NCBI GenBank assembly: GCA_024516155.1
Contig: JAJJXM010000071.1
Span: 232,700 to 296,699 of the forward strand
From: Pyronema omphalodes
Taxonomy: Eukaryota; Ascomycota; Pezizomycetes; Pezizales; Pyronemataceae
Direction of reading: 5' to 3'
Length of the DNA stretch: 64,000 nucleotides
The notes below the pieces were generated by a model. The model made no database searches and was not told the DNA's origin. It was given only the letters and a program-made list of their open reading frames with translations. Positions within the stretch are counted from its first letter, which is position 1, and the number at the start of each line of letters is the position of its first letter. The position numbers and the translations under genes are program-made. Shown here piece after piece: positions 39,501 to 50,379 of this stretch.

Positions 39501-40538
39501 CTCTCGCTGATCCGCGACCTGAGTGACGACAAAACCAACATTATCGCCTATACAGACGGCTCCCAACTCGAAGGAAAAACAGGCGCCGGATACTGCATCA
39601 CCTCAGGTTTCCCCCGTCAAGTCAACGAATCCATCCCCATGGGCACGACCACGGAAGTGTTCGACGCCGAGCTACGAGCAATTCACGACTGCCTCGAGAT
39701 GTGCCACAAAATCATCTCCCACAACCACCTCCGACGCCGCCGGATACACGTCTTTACAGACAACCAGGCGGCCATCCTCCGCGCCTCCCGCACAACATAT
39801 GGTCCGGGCCAAGAGCTCGCCCGCGCTATACACGACATCGCCTCCTCCCTCCGTTCCAAAGACACATCCGTCACCTTACATTGGGTCCCAGGACATACCG
39901 ATATACCCGGGAATGACCAAGCCGACCTCCTCGCCAAAACTGCAACCACCCTAACTCCCCCCTCTTCGCTACCGGTCTCCCTGTCCTGGATACGCCGACA
40001 GATTCACGATCAATACATCCATGACTGGACGACCTGGTACTCCTCCGCGCCGAAACTTAAAACATACGACGCCCCACACCGTCGACGCCTCGATCATGCC
40101 TACACGGCCCTACCACGCAAACTATCAACCGCAATCTTGGGATTGCGAACCGGACACGGTTATTTTTTGGACTGCCTTGCTCATCCCCCCACCGCCCAAT
40201 ACCCCTCCCGCTCGTGCTCATGCCCCCTTCACCCTCCGCAATCCCCCAAACATCTCATTCTCTCGTGCCCCTACTTCACTTCCCAACGGACCGAACTGCG
40301 ACGCACACTGAAAATCCCACGACGACGACACCTCACACTACCGACAATCTTACATACCACCGCCGGAACCAAAGCACTGTCCGCTATGATCTCAGAGACC
40401 AAGATAGCGACTGCGGAGTGGGCTCACGCAAGGTTAAGTAAACTCCCCGCTGAGGAGGACACATCTGCTACGCTGACAACAGACTGGGGGACGCTGCTGG
40501 ACCTGACGGACGAGCACGCGGTTACCTCTAATAATTAA
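36537..40538 (+). CDS. LINE-A1 ORF2: endonuclease - RT - RNase H, 1333 aa
   Basis: The endonuclease (about 1-230) shows SHN, LVQEIN, GDLNAHHPLW and GSDHEVIRF, all the expected catalytic positions. The reverse transcriptase (about 470-770) shows RPIALLNCLGKVLEKLMATRL, ALFLDVRGAFDNV, GIPQGSPASPILFLIY and catalytic YIDD at residues 687-690. RNase H (about 1000-1130) has YTDGSQ (Asp 1007), FDAELRAI, FTDNQAA and HWVPGHTDIPGNDQAD, that is a complete D-E-D-D set. The C-terminal C2HC motif starts at Cys 1227 (CSCPLHPPQSPKHLILSC). The start overlaps ORF1 by 8 nt, so translation probably depends on restart after ORF1. The frame is fully open and the length is typical for the clade. Confidence 0.95.
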   Translation: MNRYDSSAATLRIVSHNTNRSATALTTLLNSAGSKIDILLVQEINVKDPRYAITHPDFLLLLPPRSHHKVNRTAAYISRLNPHVRVTPRPDVSGDPDLQVLEVSTTLIPSFYLLNIYNEKDPQTKLYTVPRSLTPLTLPHRCVITGDLNAHHPLWNSHARRPARADVLVELMEDHHWQLVNVPDVPTYHYRDGSGSSVLDLTLAAPAMAREISSWAIDDGIATGSDHEVIRFQINSLNPDHHNTAGDTTRLNWRKTDWETFTEELQRLTEASYPQWSHLRANPSAENLDEWAALLRDSIQTAAAISTPTLTPTPRSKRWWTEEVRLTRKDMTRARRRWKQTRLPQHLAEYKQSRNAHYRKVRHAKDSMWKEYLAAVEGPDIWAAFRYTNPRRAQLTPPIKTQVGGMEKVCVDFDSKVEAFQALFPPPPAAPPTRTSRPNPQLPWKTFTPEEIRTAITTSSPKKAPGPDSITFAWLRKAYDAVPKVFNALYSTLGTKGYHPRSWREATTVVIPKPSKPDYSAIKAYRPIALLNCLGKVLEKLMATRLSLMAESHDILHKDQIGGRPKRSAIDAAMALTHEVEVNAGNRLVTSALFLDVRGAFDNVSSARLLATMHSLGCPQAVISWCSSFLSDRTTALSFDGRTDSQRPIQTGIPQGSPASPILFLIYLRPLFDALQSEHPTLWTPSYIDDVALVAHGRTREQNARALEAAARTAFNWAQTNAVAFDDSKSEMLHFHKSRIDEHSEATNVRLPNGTIVTPGTQGGSKDVVRWIGIHFDRKLSFSQHVKIRLTAAARSLNALRSLVRHETGLSPSATRTLYQACVTSRSDFGSEIWWNGQKGLASTLQTQQNSALRRILNAFTSTPIVALHNEAAIPPVAVRLQRRSRKYVLRLLSLPPSHPVVRRCPSSFPVPNHFPTSICDPSEYDYPWNTTQKAPSRLVRMLRSVGQWILPDDVIEDTAHPNPTPWISSPLRIKISSLPKPEAAVEHLSLIRDLSDDKTNIIAYTDGSQLEGKTGAGYCITSGFPRQVNESIPMGTTTEVFDAELRAIHDCLEMCHKIISHNHLRRRRIHVFTDNQAAILRASRTTYGPGQELARAIHDIASSLRSKDTSVTLHWVPGHTDIPGNDQADLLAKTATTLTPPSSLPVSLSWIRRQIHDQYIHDWTTWYSSAPKLKTYDAPHRRRLDHAYTALPRKLSTAILGLRTGHGYFLDCLAHPPTAQYPSRSCSCPLHPPQSPKHLILSCPYFTSQRTELRRTLKIPRRRHLTLPTILHTTAGTKALSAMISETKIATAEWAHARLSKLPAEEDTSATLTTDWGTLLDLTDEHAVTSNN

Positions 40539-41355
40539 AAAAAAAAAAAAAAATAAAATAAAATAATAATAAAAAGAAGTAGGAGGAGGACGGAGGGAGG
40601 GAGAAGCGGGAGGCGAGAGCGGAGAGAGAGACGAGGGAGAGGGGAGGGGGAGGAAGCGGACGATGACGAGGAGAGAGTGGAGACGGGAGACTGGGAGAGC
40701 GGAGGCGTGGTTGTTGTGGAGAACGGAGTCTTGTGTTTTTTTTTTTTTTTTTTTTTTTTTTTTTCTTTTTGAAACGGGAGTGAAAGTGAGGCGAGGAGTC
40801 GAGGGAGAGGAGAGACGCGGTGGAGACGGACGGGAGGAGCAAGAATGAGGCGAGTACGAGATGGTGACGCGGAGAGAAGTGGACGGAGTGGGACGATGGT
40901 TGGCCGGCGAGCCGAGAGGGAGGAGCGTGGTGAAGGACGAGGGGAGGGACGTAGAGTAGGGTAGTGGCACAGGGGAGAGAGGTGCGATGGGGGGGCGTTG
41001 ACCCGGGGGAGTTATATCTTCTTTTCTTTTCTTTTGCTTGTTTGTTTTTGCTTTGTGGAGGAAATAAAGGTGGAAAAACAGTTAAAAAAGGGAGGGGAAG
41101 GGTGGAGGAAATGGGGGAACGACCCGGCGAGGTGGCCTCCGAGCGTACAGGGCTCCTGGAACAGACGACGCTTGACGAACAAAAGCACAACGAGACTTGG
41201 GGGTCTACAACCCCACACCCTAACGACAAGCTCTGGGGCGTACCCAGTGAGAGCTTGGCCTAACACCCGGGTTTCTTAATTTTGTATTTACTGTAGATTC
41301 CGCCATAACCTTACGGTTGGATGCGTGTATGAGTTAATAAATAAATAAATAAATC
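40539..41355 (+). other. LINE-A1 3' UTR, terminal hairpin and AAAT tail
   Basis: An A-rich stretch follows directly after the stop (40537-40575), then a purine-rich region interrupted by a T run of about 27 at 40738-40764. The last 320 bp form the module shared with HAL-E, HAL-H and HAL-K. It closes with AACC-TTAC-GGTT (41307-41318), GGATGCGTGTATGAG and TAAA/AAAT units. Confidence 0.8.
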
Positions 41356-41370
41356 AACGAACTGCAGAGT

Positions 41371-42590
41371 TCCTCCCTACCGTTGATTGTGGCGCGGATA
41401 TTCGGAGTGAGTTGGGCACGGCGCGGGTTTGTGTATTTGAAGGCCCGCCAGACGTCCGGTCCTTCTGCCTGAGCCAGATACTCTTTCCACATCGCATCCT
41501 TGGCATGTCTTATCTGACGGTGATACTTGTTTCGTAGGCGGCGGTAAATGGTGTGGTTAGTGTCTGAGCCCGTTGATTTCCACCTTCTTTTTGCACGGGT
41601 CATATCCTTTCTGGCGGTGGTGACTTCCACCGTCCACCAACGTTTCGATCGGGGGGTGACTTGTAGTACGGGGGTGGAGGCGCGAGCTGCATCGAGGATA
41701 TGTTCTCTCGCGTGGCGCGCCCAGGCGTCGAGGTTTTCGGGTGTGGGGTTGGAGGCGTATTGACTCCACTGTGTTGTCAATGCGGAGATGGATGCTTGGA
41801 GGGTCGTGGAGAACAAGGCCCAGTCTGTTTTCCGCCAGTTGAGACGTTCCGGTGGGGGGGCAGGTTCTATGTCTGGGTGCACAGTTTGGATGTCGAAGCG
41901 AATTACTTCGTGGTCCGACCCGGTGGCTAATTCATCGTCTATGGCCCAGTTTCCTACCTCTTCCATCATGGCTGGCGAGGCCAGGGTCAAGTCAATAACG
42001 GAGGATCTAGTCCCCTGTTGGTAGTAGTGTGTCGGGGTGTCTGGGACTGAAACCAATCTCCAATTCTCCTGTTCTATAAGGTGTACCAGTTCACTGGCAC
42101 GTTTGGGTGTGCGTGTTGTGGAGTTCCATAGAGCGTGGTGAGCGTTGAGGTCACCTGTTATAACGCATCTGCGTGGGAGGGAAAGGGGTGATAGGGAGCG
42201 GGGAATTGTGTAGGTTTGGGTTTCGGGGTCACGTTCATTATAAATATTTAAAAGGAAAAACGCGGGGATGAGATCTGTACCTACCTCGAGGACCTGGAGG
42301 TCCGGGTCTGTACATATGTCTGTGCGTTGTGATACTTTCAGGTAAGGGTTTGTGCGATTGATATACGCCGCTGTCCTGTTGGAGGCTCTGTCACCGCGGG
42401 GGGGCAGGACCAACGTGAAGGCGGGGTGGGTGGTGGCGAAGGCGGGGTCGGTGATGTTGGTTTCCTTTAGCAGGATGATGTCTGCTGTTGTGCAGGCGCT
42501 GTTTAGGAGGGAGTCGAGGGCTGGGCGTTGGCGATTCATATTATGGGAAACTATTCGGATTGTCGTTGCCAATTGGTTGTAATTAGACAT
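41371..42590 (-). pseudogene. LINE-D piece 2a: ORF2 endonuclease
   Basis: The ATG at 42590 overlaps the ORF1 stop by 8 nt (ATGTCTAA). The endonuclease is complete: SHN, LKETN (Glu), GDLNAHHALWNS and GSDHEVIRF. The linker continues to INGREELCSS, where LINE-A1 is inserted. This part of the frame has no internal stop. It continues in pieces 3, 4 and 5. Confidence 0.9.
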
Positions 42591-43523
42591 GTTGGATAAT
42601 GTCGGTGTCTTTGTCTGTAGGGTTGGGTGAGGTAGAGGCGGCGGGTTGGGTTGCCTCTCTGGCTTCCTTGTGGATGCGGAGGCCAGTCGGGCATTGTTTG
42701 TGAAAGGCGGGATGGTCATGTTCGGGGATGCCAGCCTCGACGCAGTTTCTGCATTCGTACTTAGTGTGTAAGCACGACTTACCGTTTCTCGTCGGGCATT
42801 CGGTGCAGTTGTGGTTCTCCGTCGGGTGTTCTTTTCCACAGAGGGCGCAGATCGGTCCGGGGGGTCCAGTGCAGGTTGCGTGGTGGTGGGCGTACATTTG
42901 GCACCGTCGACATTGAACAGTTTTCCTCGCGGTGAAGTATTCGGTAACCCGTCGCGCTTCGAAGAGGACCAGCACCTTACGGCGTTTGAGGAGGGCCAAC
43001 TCGCCGGGTGTGCGCACTGCAATTACTACACTGGAGGCCGTCTTGCCAGCGCGCTTTTCTGCCGTCGTCATGTACCGCGGAGTCTGGGCCAGGGTGACCG
43101 GGTTGTTGTTCCGTTCGATTTCTTCCCGGAGGAGGCGCATTCCTTCCTCGGTGTCGGGGTAGATGTCCGTGGGGATGCCGTGGACGGCGAGTTTATACCA
43201 TCTTTCGTTAATGCGAGGGTTGTCGAGAGAGGGGTGTACCGTTTGGGCAGCGCGTTGAATTGTTTCTAACTGTGCGGTTAGCTCTTCGGCAGTGGTAGCA
43301 GGGTTCAGTGTCAAGATGATATTTCCCGCTTGGTTTTTGCGGACCGTAGTGACTCCCATGTGAGAGGGGGCTTTGGCCTCCAGCAGTGCTTTGTTCACTG
43401 CGAAGCCCACTTCTACTCTCGTGTGGACCGGGAGGACACTGGGGTTGGGGCAGGGCAGAACGATTTCCTGGGGGCGGGTTCGGGGCTGTCGTTTGACGAC
43501 GCGGCGAGTAGTGGCGGGTGTGG
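42583..43523 (-). pseudogene. LINE-D piece 2b: ORF1 C-terminal part
   Basis: The frame is open from the HAL-I insertion at 43523 to the TAA at 42583. It contains NERWYKLAVHGIPTDIYPDT, VLVLFEARRVTEYF and the knuckles CRRCQMYAHHHATC and CALCGKEHPTENHNCTEC. The N-terminal part lies beyond HAL-I at 55273-56038 and joins in frame across the target duplication. ORF1 of LINE-D therefore appears intact apart from the insertion. Confidence 0.9.
43509..43523. repeat. Target-site duplication of HAL-I (left copy)
   Basis: TAGTGGCGGGTGTGG recurs exactly at 55273-55287, almost 12 kb away, and proves that both flanks belong to the same LINE-D ORF1. Confidence 0.95.
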
Positions 43524-43863
43524 TTTGTTTGTTTGTTTGTTTGTTCTCTCATTACTTGTTTGCAACCCGAAGGTTATGACAAGGGACAGATAAATACAAA
43601 AGAGAAGAAGAAAGAAATGTAAAAGCAAAAACCCAGTCTCCACCTCTACCAGTCTCCTCCTCTTGATCGTTGTGGTTGTGGGGTCTGTCCCCACTGTATA
43701 CTACGGGGGTTTCTTGTCCAAGCGCGTCTGATGTTCCAAGTGCCCTGCTTGCACAGAGGCCGCCTCGCCGGGCTCCTCCCTTTCCTCCTCCCTTCCCCTC
43801 CCATTTTTAACCATTTTTCCTCCTGTATTTCCTCCACAAAGCAAAAACAAAACCAAAGCAAAG

Positions 43864-45199
43864 TTAAACAGCCGCCGGGCCACCCGTGCCCCCACTCTCC
43901 TCTCCTCTCTCACCTCCTCCGCCGGTGTCTCCTGACTCTTTGCCCTTTGAGACACCCGGGCCTGCCCTGCCCCTCTTCTCCTCCCCTCTCTCCCCTTCTC
44001 CTTCCTTCTTCCTCAGCCTCCTCGCTGCTCCCCCTCGCCTCTCTCCCCTTCTTGCCGGTGGTGTTGTCAGTCCAAGATTGCCATTCCCAAGCACAATCTG
44101 GACGTTGATGCCTCCGCTCTTGACGACTTCTGCCCAAGTCTTCTTTGCAGAGGAGGTTGTCGTTCTGGGTTGGTGGGTATTCTTTCCCCGTCCACCATTC
44201 TTTGTTGTAGGGGTCTTGCTGGGTGGCGCTGCCGTAGGTGTCGTCTCCTTCGCTTTCTGCTTCTTCCTCTGTGTAGCCTTCGCCTCCACAGTCTTCCATC
44301 CGTTCGTCTCAGCAGGGGCAGTGCTTGGGGCGGCGGGTAGAGGTGTGTCCTGAGTAGATGGACTGTCAGGGTGAGGTTCCGGTGTCGCATCGGTTGACGT
44401 GATCGCGAGGAGAGGTAGGGGGGACATAGGCTTGAGGCCATCAAGCTTGTCCTGGGCGGCGGTAGTCGCATGTTTTGAGTGCATCAGGCTTCGCACCGGT
44501 GATGCCGCTCTCGGTTTGTGGTTCACCGGTCTTCTGTTTGTCGGTGAGGTGGGTTCGGTGTTCTGGTCGCTTCCCCTTCGCTTTCTCTTGCCAGGAGGGT
44601 TGCGAACAGCGTCCAGGACATCCTGAATGTCATGTTGGACGACGGACAGTTGCATAGTCATCTCTTCCATCGCTGAGGAAGAGGCCGTAAGGTTCGGTGA
44701 GGGGGGCGCCGAAATGACTTGTTGCTGTTCGTCGATTTTCCTCGTCAGGGCGTCCACAGCAGCCTTGAGAGCTGCTGTTTCTGCCTGTGTAGAGTCGTAG
44801 GCTGCGCGCAGCTTCGTGTTTTCGCCGGTCAGAATGTTGAATTTCGTCATCATGACGTCGAATCTGTGGCGCATCTCATCGCTGTTGTTGCGTATGGTGT
44901 CATCGAGGGTATTGAAGCGACGCTGTGTGTCCTGATGGATCTGTTGTATCCCCAGGAAGCTGGCTCCAGTGACTTCGGGGTAGCTGTCATAAAACAGTTG
45001 GTCAAGGGAGGCATAATTGTCATCAACCAGGGCTGCCTTATTAATGGCAGATACAATATTGCGACGGTATGTACTGAACCGGCTTTGGTCAGTTGTCGCT
45101 TGTTGCTGCTGTGTTGAAGCCGAAGGAACTGGTGATCCTGCCAAGACCACGCTCTGGAAGGGTTTTCCAGCGAAGTTTCCATCAACTTCATCAACTTTT
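43864..45199 (-). pseudogene. HAL-I protein, central and C-terminal part
   Basis: From the HAL-J insertion point in VDEVDGN to the stop at 43864 the type-1 frame is open, with coiled coil, basic linker, GWKTVE, TWAEVV and the Arg/Gly/Glu tail. Only the first 45 or so codons are displaced by the nested insertions (the start is at 55072). Before those insertions the gene was probably intact. The segment after QSRFSTYRRNIV differs from other copies (LVDDNYASLDQLFYDSYPEV). Confidence 0.85.
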
Positions 45200-45213
45200 C
45201 CATCTCTTCCCTC

Positions 45214-46015
45214 CGCCAAGCACTGCCCCTGCTGAGACAAACGGATGGAAGACTGTGGAGGCGAAGGCTGCACAGAGGAAGAAGCAGAAAGCGAAGGAGA
45301 CGACACCTACGGCAGCGCCACCCAGCAAGACCCCTACAACAAAGAATGGTGGACGGGGAAAGAACACCCACCAACCCAGAACGACAACACCCTCTGCAAA
45401 GAAGACTTGGGCAGAAGTCGTCAAGAGCGGAGGCATCAACGTCCAGATTGTGCTTGGGAATGGCAATCTTGGACTGACAACACCACCGACAAGAAGGGGA
45501 GAGACGCGAGGGGGAGCAGCGAGGAGGCTGGGAAGAAGGAAGGAGAAGGGGAGAGAGGGGAGGAGAAGAGGGGCAGGGCGGGCCCGGGTGTCTCAAAGGG
45601 CAAAGAGTCAGGAGACACCGGCGGAGGAGGGGAGAGAGGAGAGGAGAGTGGGGGCACGGGTGGCCCGGCGGCTGTTTAACTTTGCATTGGTTTTGTTTTT
45701 GCTTTGTGGAGGAAATACAGGAGGAAAAATGGTTAAAAATGGGAGGGGAAGGGAGGAGGAAAGGGAGGAGCCCGGCGAGGCGGCCTCTGTGCAAGCAGGG
45801 CACTTGGAACATCAGACGCGCTTGGACAAGAAACCCCCGTAGTATACAGTGGGGACAGACCCCACAACCACAACGATCAAGAGGAGGAGACTGGTAGAGG
45901 TGGAGACTGGGTTTTTGCTTTTACATTTCTTTCTTCTTCTCTTATGTATTTATCTGTCCCTTGTCATAACCTTCGGGTTGCAAACAAGTAATGAGAGAAC
46001 AAACAAACAAACAAA
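45214..46015 (+). mobile_element. HAL-J: 5'-truncated type-1 HAL with CAAA tail
   Basis: An 802-bp fragment begins inside the HAL frame, in the APAETNGWKTVE region, and runs to a CAAA tail. The target duplication CCATCTCTTCCCTC in HAL-I is at 45200-45213 and 46016-46029. The partial frame ends at 45679 and carries a small indel near 45525-45535, so no complete protein is encoded. The 5' truncation with a clean duplication is classic target-primed reverse transcription that stopped early. It is inserted in the orientation opposite to its host. Confidence 0.93.
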
Positions 46016-46039
46016 CCATCTCTTCCCTCGAAAGTAGGA

Positions 46040-46054
46040 TTAGATCCATCATGA
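46040..46054. repeat. Target-site duplication of LINE-B2 (left copy)
   Basis: TTAGATCCATCATGA recurs at 54978-54992, with 11 extra bases between the element head and the right copy. Confidence 0.93.
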
Positions 46055-46889
46055 TTGTTGTTTGTTTGTTTGTTCTCTCATTACTTGTTTGCAACCCGAA
46101 GGTTATGACAAGGGACAGATAAATACAAAAGAGAAGAAGAAAGAAATGTAAAAGCAAAAACCCAGTCTCCTCCTCTACCAGTCTCCTCCTCTTGATCGTT
46201 GTGGTTGTGGGGTCTGTCCCCACTGCTACTACGGGGGTTTCTTGTCCAAGCGCGTCTGATGTTCCAAGTGCCCTGCTTGCACAGAGGCCGCCTCGCCGGG
46301 CTCCTCCCTTTCCTCCTCCCTTCCCCTTCCCATGTTTAGCCATTTTACCGCCTTTGTTTCCTCCGCGTACAAAAGAAAAAGGTAACTCCCGCCGTCCTCC
46401 TCTGCCCCTTCCCCGTGCCCCTCTCTCTCCTTTCGCAACGCCTCGCACTCCTCCCGCCCACCGAACATAAGAAAAACATCGTCGCATCCAAACAAAGGAA
46501 AGTACAAAGGAAACTCGTCTGCCCTCTCTCGCCTGCCGTCCCCGTCATCTCCCTTCCTGTGCACCATTCCACCATCCGTTCCCTTCTCACCCGCCGTACC
46601 ATAAAACAACTCCAACCCGTAAGACAAACAATTGAAAGACAAAGAGAAGAAAACTCAAAACACCCGAACCCCAAGCAGACCCAAGCAACGACCCCAGCCC
46701 GATCCCGTCACCGCGTGCCCGTTCCCTTTCTCTCCGCCTATCCCTCTTCTATCTTCCCCTTTTGCTTGTCCCTTTTTTTTTTTTTTTTTTTTTTTTACAA
46801 AACAGAAATCCTAAGTAAGAAAGCACTGCAAAATCAGCGCGCGCGAAAGTTCCTAAGGTACTGCGGTCAGTGTAGTCAGCGGTAGGGGT

Positions 46890-49800
46890 CTATCCCCTTC
46901 TGTGAGGCTTCTCTAGCCGGGAGTGTGCCCAGGTCGAGGTAGCAACCTTGGTTGCAGAGATAAAGGTGGAAAGAGCCTTGGTGCCGGAGGGGGTGTCCAG
47001 AATGGTGTTTAGGTTGATCCGGGAGTGTTGTCTGAGTTTGAGGTCCTTCCTGAGTGTGGAGCGAGCGGCCTGGAAGTCGGGGCAGCTCAGGAGGAGGTGT
47101 CGAGGCGTCTGCGGTGGATGGATTGGGCAGCTGCAGCTGCGGGAGGGGTATGCGTCGGATGGAGGGTGGGCCAAGCAGTTGAGGAAGTACCCGTGGCCGG
47201 TGCGAAGACCCAGGATTGCAGTTGATATCCAGCGGGGGTTTTCGGTGTACGCAGTGTCCATTTTGCGGCGGTGTGTGGCGGCGTACGTGCGCGGTCGGGG
47301 GGAAGAGGTGAACCAGGTAGCCCAGTCTTCGGTGTACCTCTCTCGAGCGCGGCGGCGCAGCCAAGTGAGGGATACAGGTATTTGTCGGCGTGGCGGTACT
47401 GTTGTCGCCTGTCGGGCCAGTTCGTCGGCGGCTTCGTTTCCGGGGACGCTGGTGTGTCCTGGGACCCAGTGGATGGTAATTGAGGTACCGTAAGAGTGAA
47501 GGTCGTGAGCGGTGTCGTGGGTGGCCCAGGCGAGCTCCTGGCCGGGGCCTCGACGGAGGTGAGAGGCTCGACGTATCGCGGCTTGGTTGTCGGTAAAAAC
47601 GTGGATGTGTTTGTCGTATAGGTCGTTGCGTCGAATATGTGTCAGACATGTCCGGAGTCCTTCGTGGATGGCCATAACGTCCGCGTCGAAGACTTCTGTT
47701 CTGTCGCCCATGGGCACTATGGAGTCGACAGGTCGTGGCAGCCCGTGGGGGATGGTGTATCCTGCGCCTGTTATGCCGTCAAGTTGAGAGCCGTCCGTGT
47801 ACAGCAGGATAGTATCCGATCGTTGGCGAAGGGCGTGGAGGAGGAGGAGGTGGTCGTCGGCAGCTTCAGCCTTCGGGGAGGAGGAGATGTCGATCGTTAA
47901 TGTAGGGGCGAGGTCGTCGTCGGGGATGTTTTGGGAGGTGTCCTCGATTTCGGCGTTTGGTTGGACCCACGGGGAGAGGGTGCTGATGACGTGCAGGAGG
48001 CGGGACGGGGCTTGTCCTGGGACGTGCCACGGGTGGTCGTACTCGGTGTCCGGGTTGATGGAGGCATCCTCGATACTCGGGGCGGGAAACGAGACGGGGC
48101 AGCGTGTGATGATAGGGTGCGAGGCGGGTAAAGTGAGGGTGCGCAGGGCGTATTTCCGCTGGCGGTTGTCAAGACGTATTGTGACGGGGGGGAGTGCGGA
48201 TTCATTGTGGAGGGCCAGGATCGGAGTAGAGGTGAAGGCGTTGAGAATCCTGCGGAGGGCGGTGTTCTGTTGATTCTGGAGGGTGCGGGCAAGGTCTTTG
48301 TGTTGGTTCCACCATATCTCTGCGCCGTAGTCTGCTCTCGACTGGACACACGCCTGGTAGATTAGTCTCGTAGCAGCGGGGGACAGACCTGTTTCGTACC
48401 GTGCTAACCTACACAGTGCGTTCAGAGTTCTTTGCGCGGCGGTTACTCGTCTAGCTACATGTTTTCTAAAGTTAAGTTTCCTATCTAAATACAGGCCTAT
48501 CCACCTCACAACATCCTTCTCTCCTCCTTGTGTTCCCGGTGTGATAACTGTACCGTTTGGTAACTTAACTTTTTCCTCCTCAGTGATGCTGTCGGTGCGT
48601 GCCCAGTGGAAATGCAGGAGCTCTGACTTGGCATCGTCAAATGCAACGGCGTTTGCGTCGGCCCACCGAAAGGCTGTTATCGTAATGTTCTCAAGTGCGC
48701 GGGCGTTCGCTTTTCTGGTGCGTCCCTGGACGACGATCGCTACGTCGTCAATGTAGCTAGGTGTCCAGGCGTACGGGTGTACCTGCGCTAGTTCGTCGAA
48801 TAATGGGCGGAGGTATAATAAGAAAAGTATGGGGGATGCAGGGGAACCTTGTGGGATGCCTGTTTGCACTGGGCGTTGCGTGTCAGTTCGCCCGTCGAAC
48901 GCTAGAGCGATCGTGCGATCTGCGAGGAAAGACTGGCACCACGATACTACTGGTCGTGGGCACCCAAGCTGTCGTAATGTTTGTTGGAGGCGGTCAGCAG
49001 AGACGTTGTCGAACGCTCCACGAACATCGAGGAAGAGGGCAGAGGTTAGCATTCCGTGAGATTTCCCAATCTCGACGTCGTGCACCAGCGCCATCGCCGC
49101 GTCAATTGCTGATCTCTGCGGGCGTCCACCTACTTGGTCCCTATGTAGTAAGTCGTGAGAGTCTGCCATCGTGCCTAGGCGAGTGGCCATTAGTTTTTCG
49201 AGGGTCTTCCCAAGGCAGTTTAGGAGCGCAATCGGACGGTATGCCTTTGGATTGCTGTAATCCGGCTTGTTAGGTTTGGCGATAATGACTGTGGTGGCCT
49301 GGCGCCAGCATCGCGGATGGTAGCCTACCGTCCCTAATGTGGCGTAGAGGTTGTTCATGTGTTTGGGGATGGCGAGGTATGCTTGGCGCAGGCAGGCGAA
49401 TGTGAGCCCATCGGGTCCGGGCGCCTTCGTCGGCGAGGAGGAGAATATCGCTGTTTCTACCTCTGTCGGTGTAAAGGTTGTCCACTGCAACTCGCGGCGC
49501 GGGGGGAGGACGGACGGAGGCGGTGGTGGCGGCGGCGGGGAAAACAACTTTTGGAAGGCCTCTACCTTTGCGTCGAAGGAGCTGCAGATTGTTTCTTGGC
49601 CGTTTATCATTGCGCGGAGGTTTGGTGTTAGCTGAGCACGCCGAGGGTTGGTGTACCTAAACGCCTGCCACACATCGGGTCCTTCGGCTTGGGAAAGATA
49701 TTCCTTCCACTTTGCATCTTTCGCCGTTCGAATGGTCCTGTGGTATTCGTTTCGGTGTTGTTTGTAGTTTAGGTGGGATCTATCGTCACGTTTGCGTTTC

Positions 49801-50379
49801 CACTTACGTCTTGCTTTGGTCATCTTTTTCCTTGCCTCGGTGACTTCTGCGGTCCACCATCTCTTCGATTGTGGGGTCACTTGTAGTACGGGGGTGGACG
49901 TAGTCGCGGCATTAAGGATGGCATCACGTATTGACTCCGCCCACGCATCGAGGTTGTCTGTGGTAGGGTGGTTGCGGTATTGTGTCCATGATGGTGTGAG
50001 GGCTAAGCACGAGGCACGGAGGGTTTCGGCGAAGAGCTCCCAATCCGTCTTTTTCCAGTTCAGTCGGTTTGTTGGGGGGGTTGTTTCAGCGTCAGGGTGG
50101 GTTGTGTGCACTTCGAAACGTATGACTTCATGGTCAGATCCCGTAGCGTTGTCGTCGTCAATTGCCCAGTTGATTGTTTCCTCTGCCATGTGGGGTGATG
50201 CTAGGGTCAGGTCGAGGACGGAAGAACTGCGGCCTTGGTTGTAGTAGTAGGTGGGAATGTCAGGGACGGACACGAGGGTCCAGTCTCGTTGTTCGATGAG
50301 GTTAACTATTTCGGTGGCGCGGGTGGGGGAACGTGTGGAGGAGTTCCACAGGGCATGGTGAGCGTTGATGTCACCTGTG
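46890..50379 (-). pseudogene. LINE-B2 ORF2, main part (endonuclease end, RT, RNase H)
   Basis: The frame is open from the HAL-K insertion to the stop at 46890. It contains GSDHEVIRF, ALFLDVRGAFDNV, YIDD and the RNase H motifs, with the same DADVMAI variant as LINE-B1. The first 150 codons lie at 52386-52831. HAL-K cuts the gene inside the endonuclease motif GDLN. The copy already read GDIN before the cut, because both target-duplication copies carry that change. Confidence 0.92.
50365..50379. repeat. Target-site duplication of HAL-K (left copy)
   Basis: TTGATGTCACCTGTG recurs at 52386-52400; the site is the GDLN endonuclease motif of LINE-B2. Confidence 0.95.

Larger units (their letters stand above)
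34336..41355 (+). mobile_element. LINE-A1: complete Tad-like non-LTR retrotransposon
   Basis: This 7.0-kb plus-strand element has all parts: head (CCACCACACCACACAGCAAAG plus a C run), 5' UTR, ORF1, ORF2, 3' UTR and a tail of AAAT units. It is inserted into LINE-D ORF2 with a perfect 15-bp target duplication, AACGAACTGCAGAGT (34321-34335 and 41356-41370). Both frames are open with catalytic residues in place, so it may be able to move. LINE-C and LINE-A2 are damaged relatives; HAL-E, HAL-H and HAL-K share its 3' end. Confidence 0.95.
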
